Translations under genes and position numbers: made by a program
Part shown: positions 33,679 through 41,460 of the stretch, one piece after another
Layout of the letters: each line of letters opens with the position of its first letter
How positions within the stretch are numbered: the first letter of the stretch is position 1
Assembly: GCF_008763945.1 (NCBI RefSeq)
Contig: NZ_VTQH01000003.1
Span: 62,001-126,000 of the forward strand
DNA length: 64,000 nt
DNA from: Microbacterium testaceum StLB037
Lineage (GTDB): Bacteria > Actinomycetota > Actinomycetes > Actinomycetales > Microbacteriaceae
Direction of reading: 5' to 3'
The notes under the pieces: generated by a model
Databases searched by the model: none
The model's input: only the letters and a program-made list of their open reading frames with translations
Told to the model about the DNA's origin: nothing

Positions 33679-34074
33679 ATGGCGGACATCTTCGACGTGA
33701 TCGCTGACGGAACGCGTCGCGACATCCTTCAGCTTCTTCTCGACCGGGCGACCGGCGGTGAACGGGGGACGAGCGTCTCGCAGATCGTCGCCGCCCTCGG
33801 TGTGAGCCAGCCAACCGTCTCCAAGCACCTCAAGGTGCTGCGCGAGGCCGAGCTCGTCTCGGTCCGCGAGGAGGGGCAGCACCGGTATTACAGCCTCGCG
33901 GTCGCCCCGCTCGACGAGGTGGACGACTGGCTCGTCCCCTTCTTCTCGATCGACGAGGAGCACGAACCGGCCCTCCCCGACTCGGCGGTGCATGCCGCCG
34001 AGGTGGTGGGCCGCGCCGCCGCATCGGTCAAGCACTCCTTTTCGACGGCGTTCCGCAAACTCCCGGGACGATGA
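33679..34074 (+). CDS. ArsR-family helix-turn-helix regulator
   Basis: 131 residues. Winged helix: MADIFDVIADGTRRDILQLL, recognition helix VSQPTVSKHLKVLREAELVS and wing VREEGQHRYYSLA. It lacks the Cys pairs of metal-sensing ArsR proteins, so the signal is probably not a heavy metal. The C-terminal extension (100-131) is helical and ends FSTAFRKLPGR. Divergent from ktrB, which may or may not be its target. Confidence 0.85.
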   Translation: MADIFDVIADGTRRDILQLLLDRATGGERGTSVSQIVAALGVSQPTVSKHLKVLREAELVSVREEGQHRYYSLAVAPLDEVDDWLVPFFSIDEEHEPALPDSAVHAAEVVGRAAASVKHSFSTAFRKLPGR

Positions 34075-34079
34075 GGCCG

Positions 34080-34107
34080 ACGGATGCCGCGGAATTCCGG
34101 CATCCGT
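34080..34107 (+). terminator. Hairpin after ArsR-type gene
   Basis: ACGGATGCCG and CGGCATCCGT form a perfect 10-bp stem with an 8-nt loop. It lacks a T-tract, and its arms contain the GGATGCC/GGCATCC word that is over-represented in the window, so its role as terminator is uncertain. Confidence 0.4.
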
Positions 34108-34189
34108 GGATCACATCCGTCACAGCAGGCCCACAGGTTTACAGCGATCCCGCTCAGACCCTAGAGTGTGCTCAGCATCGAGAGGGTGA

Positions 34190-34213
34190 GTTCACCCAGG
34201 ACGAAGGGTGAAC
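34190..34213 (+). promoter_or_regulatory. Hairpin over the ribosome-binding site of the BldC-type gene
   Basis: GTTCACCC (34190-34197) pairs with GGGTGAAC (34206-34213) around an 8-nt loop. The AGGACGAAGGG ribosome site lies in loop and stem, and the ATG follows 1 base later. Folding would hinder initiation; the effect is inferred. Confidence 0.45.
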
Positions 34214-34214
34214 G

Positions 34215-34406
34215 ATGGGCGAGCTGCAAGAGGTGCGGTTCCTGACGGTCGCCGAGGTCGCCGAACTCATGCGCGTGTCAAAGATGACGGTCTACCGTCT
34301 CGTGCACTCCGGCGAGCTTCCGGCGGTGCGTTTCGGGCGAAGCTACCGGGTGCCGGAATCGGCGGTGGCCGAAGCCGTGCAACGACCGGTGTCCGACGTC
34401 GGCTAG
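34215..34406 (+). CDS. BldC-type small MerR-like DNA-binding protein
   Basis: 63 residues: VRFLTVAEVAELMRVSKMTV, then YRLVHSGELPAVRFGRSYRV, the short winged helix shared by BldC and excisionase-like proteins. BldC is a developmental and stress regulator in Streptomyces that binds direct repeats; in non-sporulating actinobacteria the role is unknown. The gene stands immediately before the bS22 gene, a conserved actinobacterial pairing. A TAGAGT at about 34172 could be its -10. Confidence 0.82.
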   Translation: MGELQEVRFLTVAEVAELMRVSKMTVYRLVHSGELPAVRFGRSYRVPESAVAEAVQRPVSDVG

Positions 34407-34488
34407 ACTGGTCCGAGGCTTTTTTCCAACGCCTGCTGTTCCCGGGGGCCGACATCGGCACCCAGACCCCGACTTAGTGAGGTTTTCC

Positions 34489-34587
34489 GTGGGTTCTGTC
34501 ATCAAGAAGCGCCGTAAGCGCATGGCGAAGAAGAAGCACCGCAAGCTGCTTCGCAAGACTCGTCACCAGCGCCGCAACAAGAAGTAA
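34489..34587 (+). CDS. 30S ribosomal protein bS22 (AURKAIP1/COX24 domain)
   Basis: 32 residues, almost all Lys/Arg: MGSVIKKRRKRMAKKKHRKL, then LRKTRHQRRNKK. This is the tiny actinobacterial bS22, found near the decoding centre of mycobacterial 30S subunits; eukaryotic relatives carry the AURKAIP1/COX24 domain. It is too short for ordinary gene callers but unmistakable. GTG 34489 is the start; GTGAGG at 34477-34482 is the ribosome site. A TAGACT near the BldC stop is a possible separate promoter. Confidence 0.92.
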   Translation: MGSVIKKRRKRMAKKKHRKLLRKTRHQRRNKK

Positions 34588-34602
34588 AGCGGCCACCACA
34601 CC

Positions 34603-34633
34603 GAGCGCCTGTCCGATTCGTGACGGGCGCTTC
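34603..34633 (+). terminator. Likely terminator after bS22 gene
   Basis: AGCGCCTGTC (34604-34613) pairs with GACGGGCGCT (34622-34631), one G-U pair, 8-nt loop. The 3' side continues TCGTG with only two T, so it is weak on T-tract but correctly placed. Confidence 0.5.
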
Positions 34634-34668
34634 GTGTATCCGGTGCCGCCCGTCTCCTCGGAGGAAGC

Positions 34669-34962
34669 ATGCAGTCCATCTCGGTCCACGATCTGCACGC
34701 GGGGCGCGAGCGTCCCCTGATCGACGTGCGCGAAGAGCACGAGTTCGCGGCAGGGCACGTCCCGGGCGCGGTGAATCTCCCCATGTCGACGATCGGCGAG
34801 CACCTCGACGAGCTGCCCGGCGAGCCCTTCGACGTGATCTGCCAGGCGGGCGGCCGCTCGGCGCGCGTCGTCGAAGCGCTCTCCGCCCGCGGCCACGACG
34901 CCACCAACGTCGAGGGCGGCACGGGCGAGTGGATCGCCTCGGGCTACGACGTCGAGTCCTGA
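34669..34962 (+). CDS. Single-domain rhodanese
   Basis: 97 residues. Rhodanese fold: PLIDVREEHEFAAGHVPGAV and the active-site loop CQAGGRSA with the catalytic Cys. It handles sulfane sulfur or acts as a small thiol-redox protein. AGGAAG near 34662 is the probable ribosome site. It lies beside a glutaredoxin-like gene, which fits a thiol-redox role, though no operon is proven. Confidence 0.88.
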   Translation: MQSISVHDLHAGRERPLIDVREEHEFAAGHVPGAVNLPMSTIGEHLDELPGEPFDVICQAGGRSARVVEALSARGHDATNVEGGTGEWIASGYDVES

Positions 34963-35028
34963 CCCGCCCCTCGACACGCGCGCCGCGCGCCGGCTCCTGC
35001 CCGTCTCCGGCCTCATAGGATGGGGAGG

Positions 35029-35307
35029 GTGACGACCCTCACGCTGATCGGGAAGCCCGACTGCCACCTCTGCGACGTGGCGGAGCAGATCGTGGAAACG
35101 GTCGTCGGCGAGCTCCCCGGAGCGGTCGCCGATCGCGTCACCATCGAGCAGGCGTCGATCGCCGACGACGCCGCCCTCTACGAGAAGTGGTGGGAGAAGA
35201 TCCCCGTCGTCCTCATCGATGGAGAGTTGCACGCCCACTGGCGCGTGTCGGCCGACCGTCTTCGCGCCGCCCTCGTCGCGGCAGACACCCAAGGAGCCTC
35301 TGCGTGA
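35029..35307 (+). CDS. Glutaredoxin-like protein
   Basis: 92 residues from the GTG. TLTLIGKPDCHLCDVAEQIV has the thioredoxin-fold CxxC (CHLC). The conserved cis-proline is in KIPVVLIDGELHAHW. Family members are small thiol reductases or electron carriers. The ATG at 35020 is nearer but has no signal; GTG 35029 has TAGGAT ending 7 nt upstream, and TTLTLIG begins the fold. It overlaps the following gene as GTGA. Confidence 0.82.
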   Translation: MTTLTLIGKPDCHLCDVAEQIVETVVGELPGAVADRVTIEQASIADDAALYEKWWEKIPVVLIDGELHAHWRVSADRLRAALVAADTQGASA

Positions 35308-35606
35308 GCATCCGGCACATCGTCCTGTGGAAGCTCTCGGCCGACGACGCCGACACGCGCGCCCTGCACGCGGAGCAGATCGCCGAGCGCCTCACGGCCC
35401 TCGACGCGGTGATCGACGAGATCCAGCACATCGAGGTGGGACGCAACGTCGTCAACCCGCAGTCCAACTGGGACGTCGCGCTGGTGAGCGAGTTCGCCGA
35501 CGTCGACGCGCTCGAGCGCTACCAGGTGCACCCCGCCCACCAGGAGGTGGCGGCATTCGTCCGCTCCGTCGTGGCGGAGCGCTCCTCGGTCGACTACCCG
35601 TTCTGA
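35304..35606 (+). CDS. Dabb (stress-responsive alpha/beta-barrel) domain protein
   Basis: 100 residues. SIRHIVLWKL at the start, VGRNVVNPQSNWDVALVSEF in the middle and ALERYQVHPAHQEVAAFVR at the end form the dimeric ferredoxin-like Dabb fold. Function unknown; plant homologues are salt-induced. Coupled by overlap to the glutaredoxin-like gene; the larger frame from 35187 is not used. Confidence 0.87.
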   Translation: MSIRHIVLWKLSADDADTRALHAEQIAERLTALDAVIDEIQHIEVGRNVVNPQSNWDVALVSEFADVDALERYQVHPAHQEVAAFVRSVVAERSSVDYPF

Positions 35607-35627
35607 GGCCGGGTTCCGCCCGCTCCG

Positions 35628-36692
35628 TCAGTCGATGGGGCGTACCGTAGCGGGCACGACGGCGAGTGCGAGGCGCACCGCGTCCCGGTCTCCGAGGCGC
35701 TGGTCCGGGGTGTGCTCCACGACGACGCGACTGCCGTCGCTCGTGAGCACCGTCGAGCGGCGGACGCTGCCGAGGAAGATCGAGTCCTCGACGACTCCGT
35801 CCACGCCGGGCGAGTCGGGTCCGACCAGGAGCACGTTCTCGGGACGGACCACGACCTCGCAGTGGCCGTCGTGCGCCGCCTCCGCGAGGGGAAGTTCCTG
35901 CCCCCACACCTCGACGGTGTGTCCCTCGACGATCCCGGGCACGGCGCTCACCGGTCCCAGAACCTCGGCGACCGCCGCGTCCGAGACGCGGGCGTAGACC
36001 TCGTCGGGGCAGCCCGCCGCGACGATGCGCCCCTGATCCATCACGACGAGGTGGTCAGCGACGGCCGCGGCCTCCGCGGTGTCGCGCGTGGCCCAGAGGG
36101 TCGTCACGCCCCGCTCCCGGAGCTCGCGGACGAGACGGTCGCGGGTCTCGGCGCGCGCGGTGGTGTGCAGGGCCGCGAGCGCATCATCGAGGACCAGGGC
36201 TCGCGGCTGTGCGGCGAGGGCGCGGGCGAGGGCCCAGCGCTGCCGGTCGCCGTGCGAGAGTCGGTGCACGCTCTTGTCCCCGGCGCCCAGACCGACCAGG
36301 TCGAGCAATCGGTCGGTCTCGGCCCCGGGGCTGTCGCACCCGGCCTGCCGCGCCGCCGCGAGAACCGCTGCGCGGACGCGACCGAACCGTGCCACCGGTG
36401 TCCGAACCAGGACGGCGGGAATGCGGGGTGCCGCGGCGCCCGAGCGTCCCTCCACGATCACGCTGCCGGCGTCCACCCGTTCGGCCCCGCTCGCCACGCG
36501 CAGCAGCGTCGACGCCCCGCAGCCCGAGGGGCCGACGAGGGCCACGATGGTGCCGGGTGCGACGTCGAGATCGATGTCGCGCAGGATCGGGGCGCCGGCG
36601 CGCTCGCGGTTCACCCCGCGCAGGGCGAGGGACCAGCCCGGGCGCGGCGCCTGCCCGACGGGTGAGGCATCCACGGGGGTGACGGCGACCAT
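35628..36692 (-). CDS. ABC-type ATP-binding protein with all catalytic motifs degenerate
   Basis: 354 residues with the layout of a sugar/Fe/spermidine-type ABC ATPase plus C-terminal TOBE-like region (about 255-350: CEVVVRPENVLLVGPDSP). Every nucleotide-handling motif is altered: Walker A GPSGCGAST (54-62) has Ala60 for Lys; the Q-loop position near 97 is Arg in VLVRTP; the signature is LSHGD (145-149) instead of LSGGQ; Walker B is LVLDD (166-170) with Asp170 for catalytic Glu; the H-loop is ATRD (Arg203 for His). The frame is open and codon use normal, so it is probably a functional pseudo-ATPase. No permease or binding-protein gene is adjacent. TAGGGT (36699-36704) is 6 nt before the ATG. 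Confidence 0.85.
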   Translation of the reverse strand: MVAVTPVDASPVGQAPRPGWSLALRGVNRERAGAPILRDIDLDVAPGTIVALVGPSGCGASTLLRVASGAERVDAGSVIVEGRSGAAAPRIPAVLVRTPVARFGRVRAAVLAAARQAGCDSPGAETDRLLDLVGLGAGDKSVHRLSHGDRQRWALARALAAQPRALVLDDALAALHTTARAETRDRLVRELRERGVTTLWATRDTAEAAAVADHLVVMDQGRIVAAGCPDEVYARVSDAAVAEVLGPVSAVPGIVEGHTVEVWGQELPLAEAAHDGHCEVVVRPENVLLVGPDSPGVDGVVEDSIFLGSVRRSTVLTSDGSRVVVEHTPDQRLGDRDAVRLALAVVPATVRPID

Positions 36693-36698
36693 TCGCCC

Positions 36699-36704
36699 AC
36701 CCTA
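36699..36704 (-). promoter_or_regulatory. -10 box of leaderless degenerate ABC gene
   Basis: Minus-strand TAGGGT ends 6 nt before the ATG at 36692. Its presence supports ongoing expression of the degenerate gene. Confidence 0.6.
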
Positions 36705-36725
36705 GGCAGGGCGCGTGACATGCGA

Positions 36726-36751
36726 ACGCCCGGGGGGTGAACCCCGGGCGT
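36726..36751 (-). terminator. Hairpin downstream of aspS
   Basis: ACGCCCGGGG (36726-36735) and CCCCGGGCGT (36742-36751) form a perfect 10-bp stem with a 6-nt loop, between the aspS stop and the ABC gene promoter. No T-tract follows, so it may need Rho or act as a symmetrical stop. Confidence 0.55.
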
Positions 36752-36767
36752 CGCTCACTCGAACCTT

Positions 36768-38105
36768 TTACGGGGCGAGACGGGTGGGACCGCGGAAGAG
36801 GAAGGTCACCTCGCGGATCGAGGACTCGCCGAGCATCAGCATGAGGATGCGCGCGAGGCCCATGCCGAACCCGCCGTGCGGCGGGGCACCGAAGCGGAAG
36901 AAGTCGAGGTAGAAGTCGAGGTGCTCGGGGTCGAGACCCTTTTCCTTCGCCTGCTCGATCAGGACGTCGACACGGTGCTCGCGCTGGGCACCCGTGGTGA
37001 TCTCGACGCCGTTGAAGAGCAGGTCGTACGACTTGGTCAGCCCGGTCTGCTCATCACGCATGTGGTAGAAGGCGCGGATCTCGGGGTGGTAGTCGGTGAT
37101 GAAGACGAAGGGGTGGCCGAAGGCCTCGCGCACGTGCGCGGCGATCTGGCGCTCGCCCTCGGGGTCGAGGTCGCCGTCGGTGCGCGGGATGTCGTATCCG
37201 CGGGCGGCGACGATCTCGCGGGCCTCAGCGAGGGGGATGCGCGGGAACGGAACCGCGGGCACCTCGACCTCGACGCCGAACAGCTCGCGGATCTCGTCAC
37301 CGTGCTTGTCGGCCACCGCCTGGAACGCCGTGTGCAGGAGCTCCTCCTGCATGCGGGCGACGTCCTCGTGCGAGTCGATCCAGCTGATCTCGGCGTCGAT
37401 GGAGGTGAACTCCGTCGCGTGGCGGCTCGTGAAGGAGGGGTCGGCGCGGAAGGCGGGCGCGATCTCGAAGATCTTGCCGAAGCCGGCGACCTGTGCCATC
37501 TGCTTGAAGAACTGCGGGCTCTGCGCGAGGTAGGCCGTCTTGTCCTCGAAGTAGGGCACCTCGAACAGCTCGGCGTTGGACTCGGAGGGGGAGGCCATCA
37601 GTTTGGGCGAGTGCACCTCGATGTAGTCGCGCTCGATCCAGTAGGTGCGCATGGCGTGCTCGAGGGTCGTCTGCACGCGGAAGATGAGGTTGTTGCGACG
37701 CTGACGCAGGTCGATGAAGCGCCAGTCCATGCGCTTGTCGGGGCTGCTGTCGGCGGCGATCGGGGTCTCGGGGTTCGCGGCGGCCGCGATCTCGAGCTCG
37801 GCGACCTTGATCTCGACGCCGCCGAGCTTCACGCGCTCGTCGTGCTTGAGCTCGCCGCGGACGGTCAGGAACGTGCCGGTGGCGAGGGCGCCGATCGTCT
37901 CGGTCAGGGCGAGGGCCGCGGCATCCTGCTCGATCTCCTCCGAGGGACGCGTGGCAGGGTTGACCAGCTGCACGGCGCCGGTCTCGTCGCGGAGGACGAC
38001 GAACTGCACCTTCTTCTGGTCGCGCACGGTTTCGACCCATCCCGACACCTCGACGGGGCCGGCGGGGAGGGATTTCAGCTGGTTGACCAGGACGCGTTCG
38101 CTCAC
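36768..38105 (-). CDS. aspS: Aspartyl-tRNA synthetase, archaeal type (non-discriminating class likely)
   Basis: 445 residues. Class IIb motifs: an N-terminal anticodon OB fold (VEVSGWVETVRDQKKVQFVV), motif 1 region WIERDYIEVHSPKL, motif 2 FRADPSFTSRHATEFTS and motif 3 GGFGMGLARILMLML. The bacterial GAD insertion is absent and the length matches archaeal-type AspRS, which in bacteria often charges both tRNA-Asp and tRNA-Asn. The start is GTG 38105; TAGACT (38114-38119) lies 8 nt upstream. Confidence 0.93.
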   Translation of the reverse strand: MSERVLVNQLKSLPAGPVEVSGWVETVRDQKKVQFVVLRDETGAVQLVNPATRPSEEIEQDAAALALTETIGALATGTFLTVRGELKHDERVKLGGVEIKVAELEIAAAANPETPIAADSSPDKRMDWRFIDLRQRRNNLIFRVQTTLEHAMRTYWIERDYIEVHSPKLMASPSESNAELFEVPYFEDKTAYLAQSPQFFKQMAQVAGFGKIFEIAPAFRADPSFTSRHATEFTSIDAEISWIDSHEDVARMQEELLHTAFQAVADKHGDEIRELFGVEVEVPAVPFPRIPLAEAREIVAARGYDIPRTDGDLDPEGERQIAAHVREAFGHPFVFITDYHPEIRAFYHMRDEQTGLTKSYDLLFNGVEITTGAQREHRVDVLIEQAKEKGLDPEHLDFYLDFFRFGAPPHGGFGMGLARILMLMLGESSIREVTFLFRGPTRLAP

Positions 38106-38164
38106 GATCGACCAGTCTACGTGCGCGGTCGGCGCGAATCCGGGCGCGAACCTACGATGGGGGC

Positions 38165-38554
38165 GTGACCTTCTCGATGCCGCCCGGGTCGTTCCGGACG
38201 CTCCGGCCCGAACCGGCGGCGCGCCCGGTGCGCGGGTGGGACGTGGCGCTCACGATCGTGCTGCTCGTCCTGCTTCCCCTTCTGGCGCTCGCCGCGTCCT
38301 ACGCGGGGGTGCTCCTCGCCTACGCGTCCGACGCGTGCGGGTCGGTGGCGTGCAACACGGATCTGATGAACATCGGCTTCTGGAGCGCGGTCATCTCGCC
38401 GTGGGGCATCCTGCTCATCGGCGTGACCGTCGCGATCGTCCGCCTGGTGCGTCACCGCCTGGCGTTCTGGGTGCCGCTGGTGACCATGGTGGCCATCGTG
38501 GCGGCGTGGTTCGTCGCCGCAGCCCTCGTGGGCGCCGGGGTCTCGGCATCCTGA
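38165..38554 (+). CDS. Three-helix membrane protein of unknown function
   Basis: 129 residues: a polar Pro-rich N-terminus, then helices at about 27-52, 70-92 and 97-125. The extracytoplasmic loop carries ACGSVACNTDLM with two Cys. It recalls the DUF6264-type proteins of Microbacteriaceae, but I am unsure. TACGAT (38153-38158) is 6 nt before the GTG start, so it is probably leaderless. Divergent from aspS. Confidence 0.62.
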   Translation: MTFSMPPGSFRTLRPEPAARPVRGWDVALTIVLLVLLPLLALAASYAGVLLAYASDACGSVACNTDLMNIGFWSAVISPWGILLIGVTVAIVRLVRHRLAFWVPLVTMVAIVAAWFVAAALVGAGVSAS

Positions 38555-38560
38555 TCCGCT

Positions 38561-38575
38561 TGGGGGCAACCCCCA
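38561..38575 (+). terminator. Short G/C hairpin after membrane protein gene
   Basis: TGGGGG-CAA-CCCCCA, a 6-bp stem. No T-tract. Possible weak terminator ahead of the dedA promoter (TAATCT at 38598-38603). Confidence 0.35.
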
Positions 38576-38653
38576 GGTGAGGCGGGGGATCGCGATCTAA
38601 TCTGAAAGAGGCCTCCACTCCGGACGGCCGATCACCGAGCGCGAAGGCACCCG

Positions 38654-39379
38654 ATGACCGCCATATCCCTGTCCCCGGCCCCGTTGCGGGCGACCTCCGG
38701 CTCCGGGGAGGGTCAGTCCTGGCTGACGTCGCTCGCGGACTGGACCGTCTCGCTCATGGAGGTCATCGGCCCCATCGGTGCGGGCGTCGCGATCGCCCTC
38801 GAGAACCTCTTCCCCCCGCTTCCGAGCGAGGTCGTGCTCCCGATGGCGGGGCTGACGGCGAGCCGCGGCTCGTTCACGCTGTTCGAGGCGCTGCTGTGGA
38901 CGACGATCGGCTCGGTCGTCGGCGCGTTGATGCTCTACGGCCTCGGACGCTGGCTCGGGGCGGCGCGACTTCGCGCCTTCGCTACGAAGATGCCCCTGCT
39001 GCACCCCGAGGACGTCGACCGCACGATCGCGTGGTTCGAGCGGCACGGGGGCAAGGCGGTGTTCTTCGGGCGGATGATCCCGATCTTCCGAAGCCTGATC
39101 TCGATCCCCGCCGGGGTGTCGAAGATGCCCCTGTGGCGCTTCACCCTGCTCACGGGCGCGGGCAGCCTGATCTGGAACACGATCTTCGTGCTCTCGGGAT
39201 TCCTGCTCGGCGAGAACTGGCACATCGTCGAGGAGTACGCCTCGATCCTGCAGTACGTCGTCATCGCCGCGGTCGCCATCGGCGTCGCCTGGTTCCTGTA
39301 CTCACGCGTGCGTTCGCTGCTCGCCTCCAAGCGCGCCGGCGATCGCGACGAGGCGGAGCCCGCGCACCGCGACGCCTGA
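38654..39379 (+). CDS. DedA-family membrane protein
   Basis: 241 residues of the DedA/VTT family: ALENLFPPLPSEVVLPMAGL, the re-entrant glycine region GSVVGALMLYGLGRWLG and GRMIPIFRSLISIPAGVSKM with its conserved Arg, then the last helix ILQYVVIAAVAIGVAWFL. DedA proteins recycle undecaprenyl phosphate or other lipids and affect envelope stress and peptide resistance. A -10-like TAATCT stands about 50 nt before the ATG, giving a short leader with AAGG. Confidence 0.88.
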   Translation: MTAISLSPAPLRATSGSGEGQSWLTSLADWTVSLMEVIGPIGAGVAIALENLFPPLPSEVVLPMAGLTASRGSFTLFEALLWTTIGSVVGALMLYGLGRWLGAARLRAFATKMPLLHPEDVDRTIAWFERHGGKAVFFGRMIPIFRSLISIPAGVSKMPLWRFTLLTGAGSLIWNTIFVLSGFLLGENWHIVEEYASILQYVVIAAVAIGVAWFLYSRVRSLLASKRAGDRDEAEPAHRDA

Positions 39380-39452
39380 GAGCGGTTCCGCCGGTTATCT
39401 CCACGTCGAGGCAACCGGCATCCGGACTCAGTCAGACCACAGAACCCGCCCG

Positions 39453-39458
39453 TAGACT
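39453..39458 (+). promoter_or_regulatory. -10 box of leaderless phosphatase/cytochrome c biogenesis operon
   Basis: TAGACT ends 6 nt before GTG 39465, the first gene of a run continuing into resA-ccdA-resB. Confidence 0.65.
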
Positions 39459-39464
39459 GGCATC

Positions 39465-40109
39465 GTGCCCGCCGACCGCCTTCATCTCGTGCGCCACGGA
39501 GAGGTTCACAACCCCCGTCGCGTGCTCTATGGTCGGCTCCCCGGATTCGGACTGAGCGTGGACGGGCGCCGCATGGCGCGTCAGGCGGCGGAGTACGTGA
39601 AGGGCCTCGAGCGTCCTGTCGCAGCCCTCGTGGTCTCGCCCCTGCAGCGCACCCGCGAGTCAGCGGAGCCGTTCACGGAGCTCTTCGGCGCCGAGCCGTA
39701 CATCGACGACCGGGTCATCGAGCCGACCAACGTCTTCGAGGGTCGACGCATGAAGCAGGCTCTCGCGAACCCGCTGAACTGGCGGCACTTGAGCCGCCCG
39801 GCCGTGCCGAGCTGGGGCGAGCCCTATGAGCGGATCGTCGCGCGCATGACCGCCGCGATGACCGACGCGTGGGACCGTGTGCCCTCCGGCGACGTGGTCG
39901 TCGTCTCTCACCAACTCCCCATCTGGGTGACGCACCTCGCGCTCTCCCACCAGCCCACCCGCCACGACCCCCGCAAGCGCCGATGCGCGCTGTCGAGCGT
40001 GACGAGCTTCGAGCGGCGAGACGGCGCCGACGGCGCGTCGCGCTGGGTCGAGGTGGCGTACGCCGAGCCGGCGAGCACCGCCGGAGCCGTCGATGTAGGA
40101 GCCGTCTGA
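39465..40109 (+). CDS. Histidine phosphatase family protein
   Basis: 214 residues. RHG catalytic motif in LHLVRHGEVHNP, second Arg/Glu region VSPLQRTRESAEPF and the late His in VVVSHQLPIW. This fold covers cofactor-dependent phosphoglycerate mutases and broad phosphatases; the absence of close PGM features favours a phosphatase. The stop overlaps the resA ATG by one base. It is commonly found at the head of actinobacterial cytochrome c biogenesis operons. Confidence 0.88.
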   Translation: MPADRLHLVRHGEVHNPRRVLYGRLPGFGLSVDGRRMARQAAEYVKGLERPVAALVVSPLQRTRESAEPFTELFGAEPYIDDRVIEPTNVFEGRRMKQALANPLNWRHLSRPAVPSWGEPYERIVARMTAAMTDAWDRVPSGDVVVVSHQLPIWVTHLALSHQPTRHDPRKRRCALSSVTSFERRDGADGASRWVEVAYAEPASTAGAVDVGAV

Positions 40110-40714
40110 TGCGCAGAATCCTCACCGCCGCGGGGTCGATCGCCGCTGCGGCCGCCCTCGTCGTCGGCCTGTCCGCGTGTACGGCCGACCCCCTCGCCGA
40201 CCAGTACCGCGCGGGCGACAACAAGGGCTACATCGCCGCCAACGGGTTCCAGACCAACGAGATCGCGCCCGAGAGCCGGAAGGACCCCGTCGAGTTCACG
40301 GGCACGCTCGACAACGGCTCCGCGGTGTCGAGCGCCGACTTCGCCGGCAAGGTGCTCGTGGTCAACTTCTGGTACGCCACGTGCGGGCCGTGCATCATCG
40401 AGGCCCCGCGCCTCGAGCAGGCCTACCAGAGCTTCGAGGGACAGGACGTCGCCTTCCTCGGCATCAACACCTACGACCAGCCCGCCACGGCGCTGTCGTT
40501 CGCGCGCGACCACGGGGTGTCGTACTCCAGCGCCATGGCCGTGGGAGACGCGCAGCTCAAGCTCGCGTTCACCGACGCCGCGCCGCTGAACGCCACCCCC
40601 ACGACCCTCGTGCTCGACAAGCAGGGTCGCGTCGCGGCCCGCATCGTCGGCGAGCTGCCCGAGGCCTCGATCCTCGAGTCGATCGTGCGCACGCTGGTCG
40701 CGGAGAACGCGTGA
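40109..40714 (+). CDS. resA: Thiol-disulfide reductase ResA/TlpA-type lipoprotein
   Basis: 201 residues. A lipobox (LVVGLSAC, Cys24) anchors it outside; the thioredoxin domain has WYATCGPC (Cys92, Cys95) and cis-Pro in NATPTTLVLDK. It reduces the CXXCH cysteines of apocytochrome c before haem attachment. Coupled to the upstream gene (ATGA) and to ccdA (GTGA). TlpA-family symbol assignment is by operon context. Confidence 0.88.
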   Translation: MRRILTAAGSIAAAAALVVGLSACTADPLADQYRAGDNKGYIAANGFQTNEIAPESRKDPVEFTGTLDNGSAVSSADFAGKVLVVNFWYATCGPCIIEAPRLEQAYQSFEGQDVAFLGINTYDQPATALSFARDHGVSYSSAMAVGDAQLKLAFTDAAPLNATPTTLVLDKQGRVAARIVGELPEASILESIVRTLVAENA

Positions 40715-41460
40715 ATCCGGGCGCCCTCGTCTTCGACGGGGCGCTGTGGATCGCCGTTCCCATCGCCCTGGCCGCCGGCCTCATCTCGTTCCTCTCGCCC
40801 TGCGTACTGCCGCTCGTGCCGGGATACCTCGGCTACATCGGCGGTGCCGTCGCTCCCCGCGGGGGCTCGGCATCCGCTTCGGGAAAGGGGCGTCTGCTCG
40901 GTGGGACCCTGCTGTTCATCGCGGGCTTCACCCTCGTCTTCATGGGGGTCAACGTCGTCGGCGGAGCGCTCGGCCGCTTCTTCGTCCAGTACGCCGACCT
41001 GATCACGCGCGTCATGGGCGTCGTCATCATCCTCATGGGTCTCGTGTTCATCGGGCTCTTCGGCCTCGCTCAGCGCTCCGTGCGGATGCAGTCGCGCGGC
41101 AACCTCGGCCTCATCGGCGCCCCTCTGCTCGGCATCGCCCTCGGCATCGGCTGGACTCCCTGCATCGGCCCCACGCTGACCGCGATCATCTCGGTGTCGT
41201 ACAACCTGGGAGACCCCGGCCGGGCCGCGCTCCTGGGCCTGGCGTATTCGCTGGGTCTCGGCATCCCGTTCCTGCTCCTCGCCCTGGGCTTCGGGTGGGC
41301 GACGAAGTCGGTGGCGTTCGTGCGCAAGCACATCCGCGTCGTGAACCTCGTCGGCGGGGCGCTCCTGATCGGGCTCGGCCTGCTCATGGTGACCGGGTTC
41401 TGGGGGCAGTGGATGTCGACCCTGCAGGGGGTGATCGGCAATGTCCAGCTCCCGCTCTGA
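40711..41460 (+). CDS. ccdA: Cytochrome c biogenesis protein CcdA
   Basis: 249 residues, six membrane helices. Conserved cysteines lie in LSPCVLPLVPGYLGYIGG (Cys31) and GWTPCIGPTL. CcdA passes reducing power from cytoplasmic thioredoxin across the membrane to ResA. GTG 40711 overlaps resA as GTGA; 20 bases overlap resB. Confidence 0.92.
   Translation: MNPGALVFDGALWIAVPIALAAGLISFLSPCVLPLVPGYLGYIGGAVAPRGGSASASGKGRLLGGTLLFIAGFTLVFMGVNVVGGALGRFFVQYADLITRVMGVVIILMGLVFIGLFGLAQRSVRMQSRGNLGLIGAPLLGIALGIGWTPCIGPTLTAIISVSYNLGDPGRAALLGLAYSLGLGIPFLLLALGFGWATKSVAFVRKHIRVVNLVGGALLIGLGLLMVTGFWGQWMSTLQGVIGNVQLPL

Noticed and set aside
35628..36692. Treating the degenerate ABC gene as an ordinary pseudogene
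   Set aside because: The frame is intact over 354 codons, TOBE and fold residues are kept and a promoter is present; five motif losses without any frame damage is unlike neutral decay.
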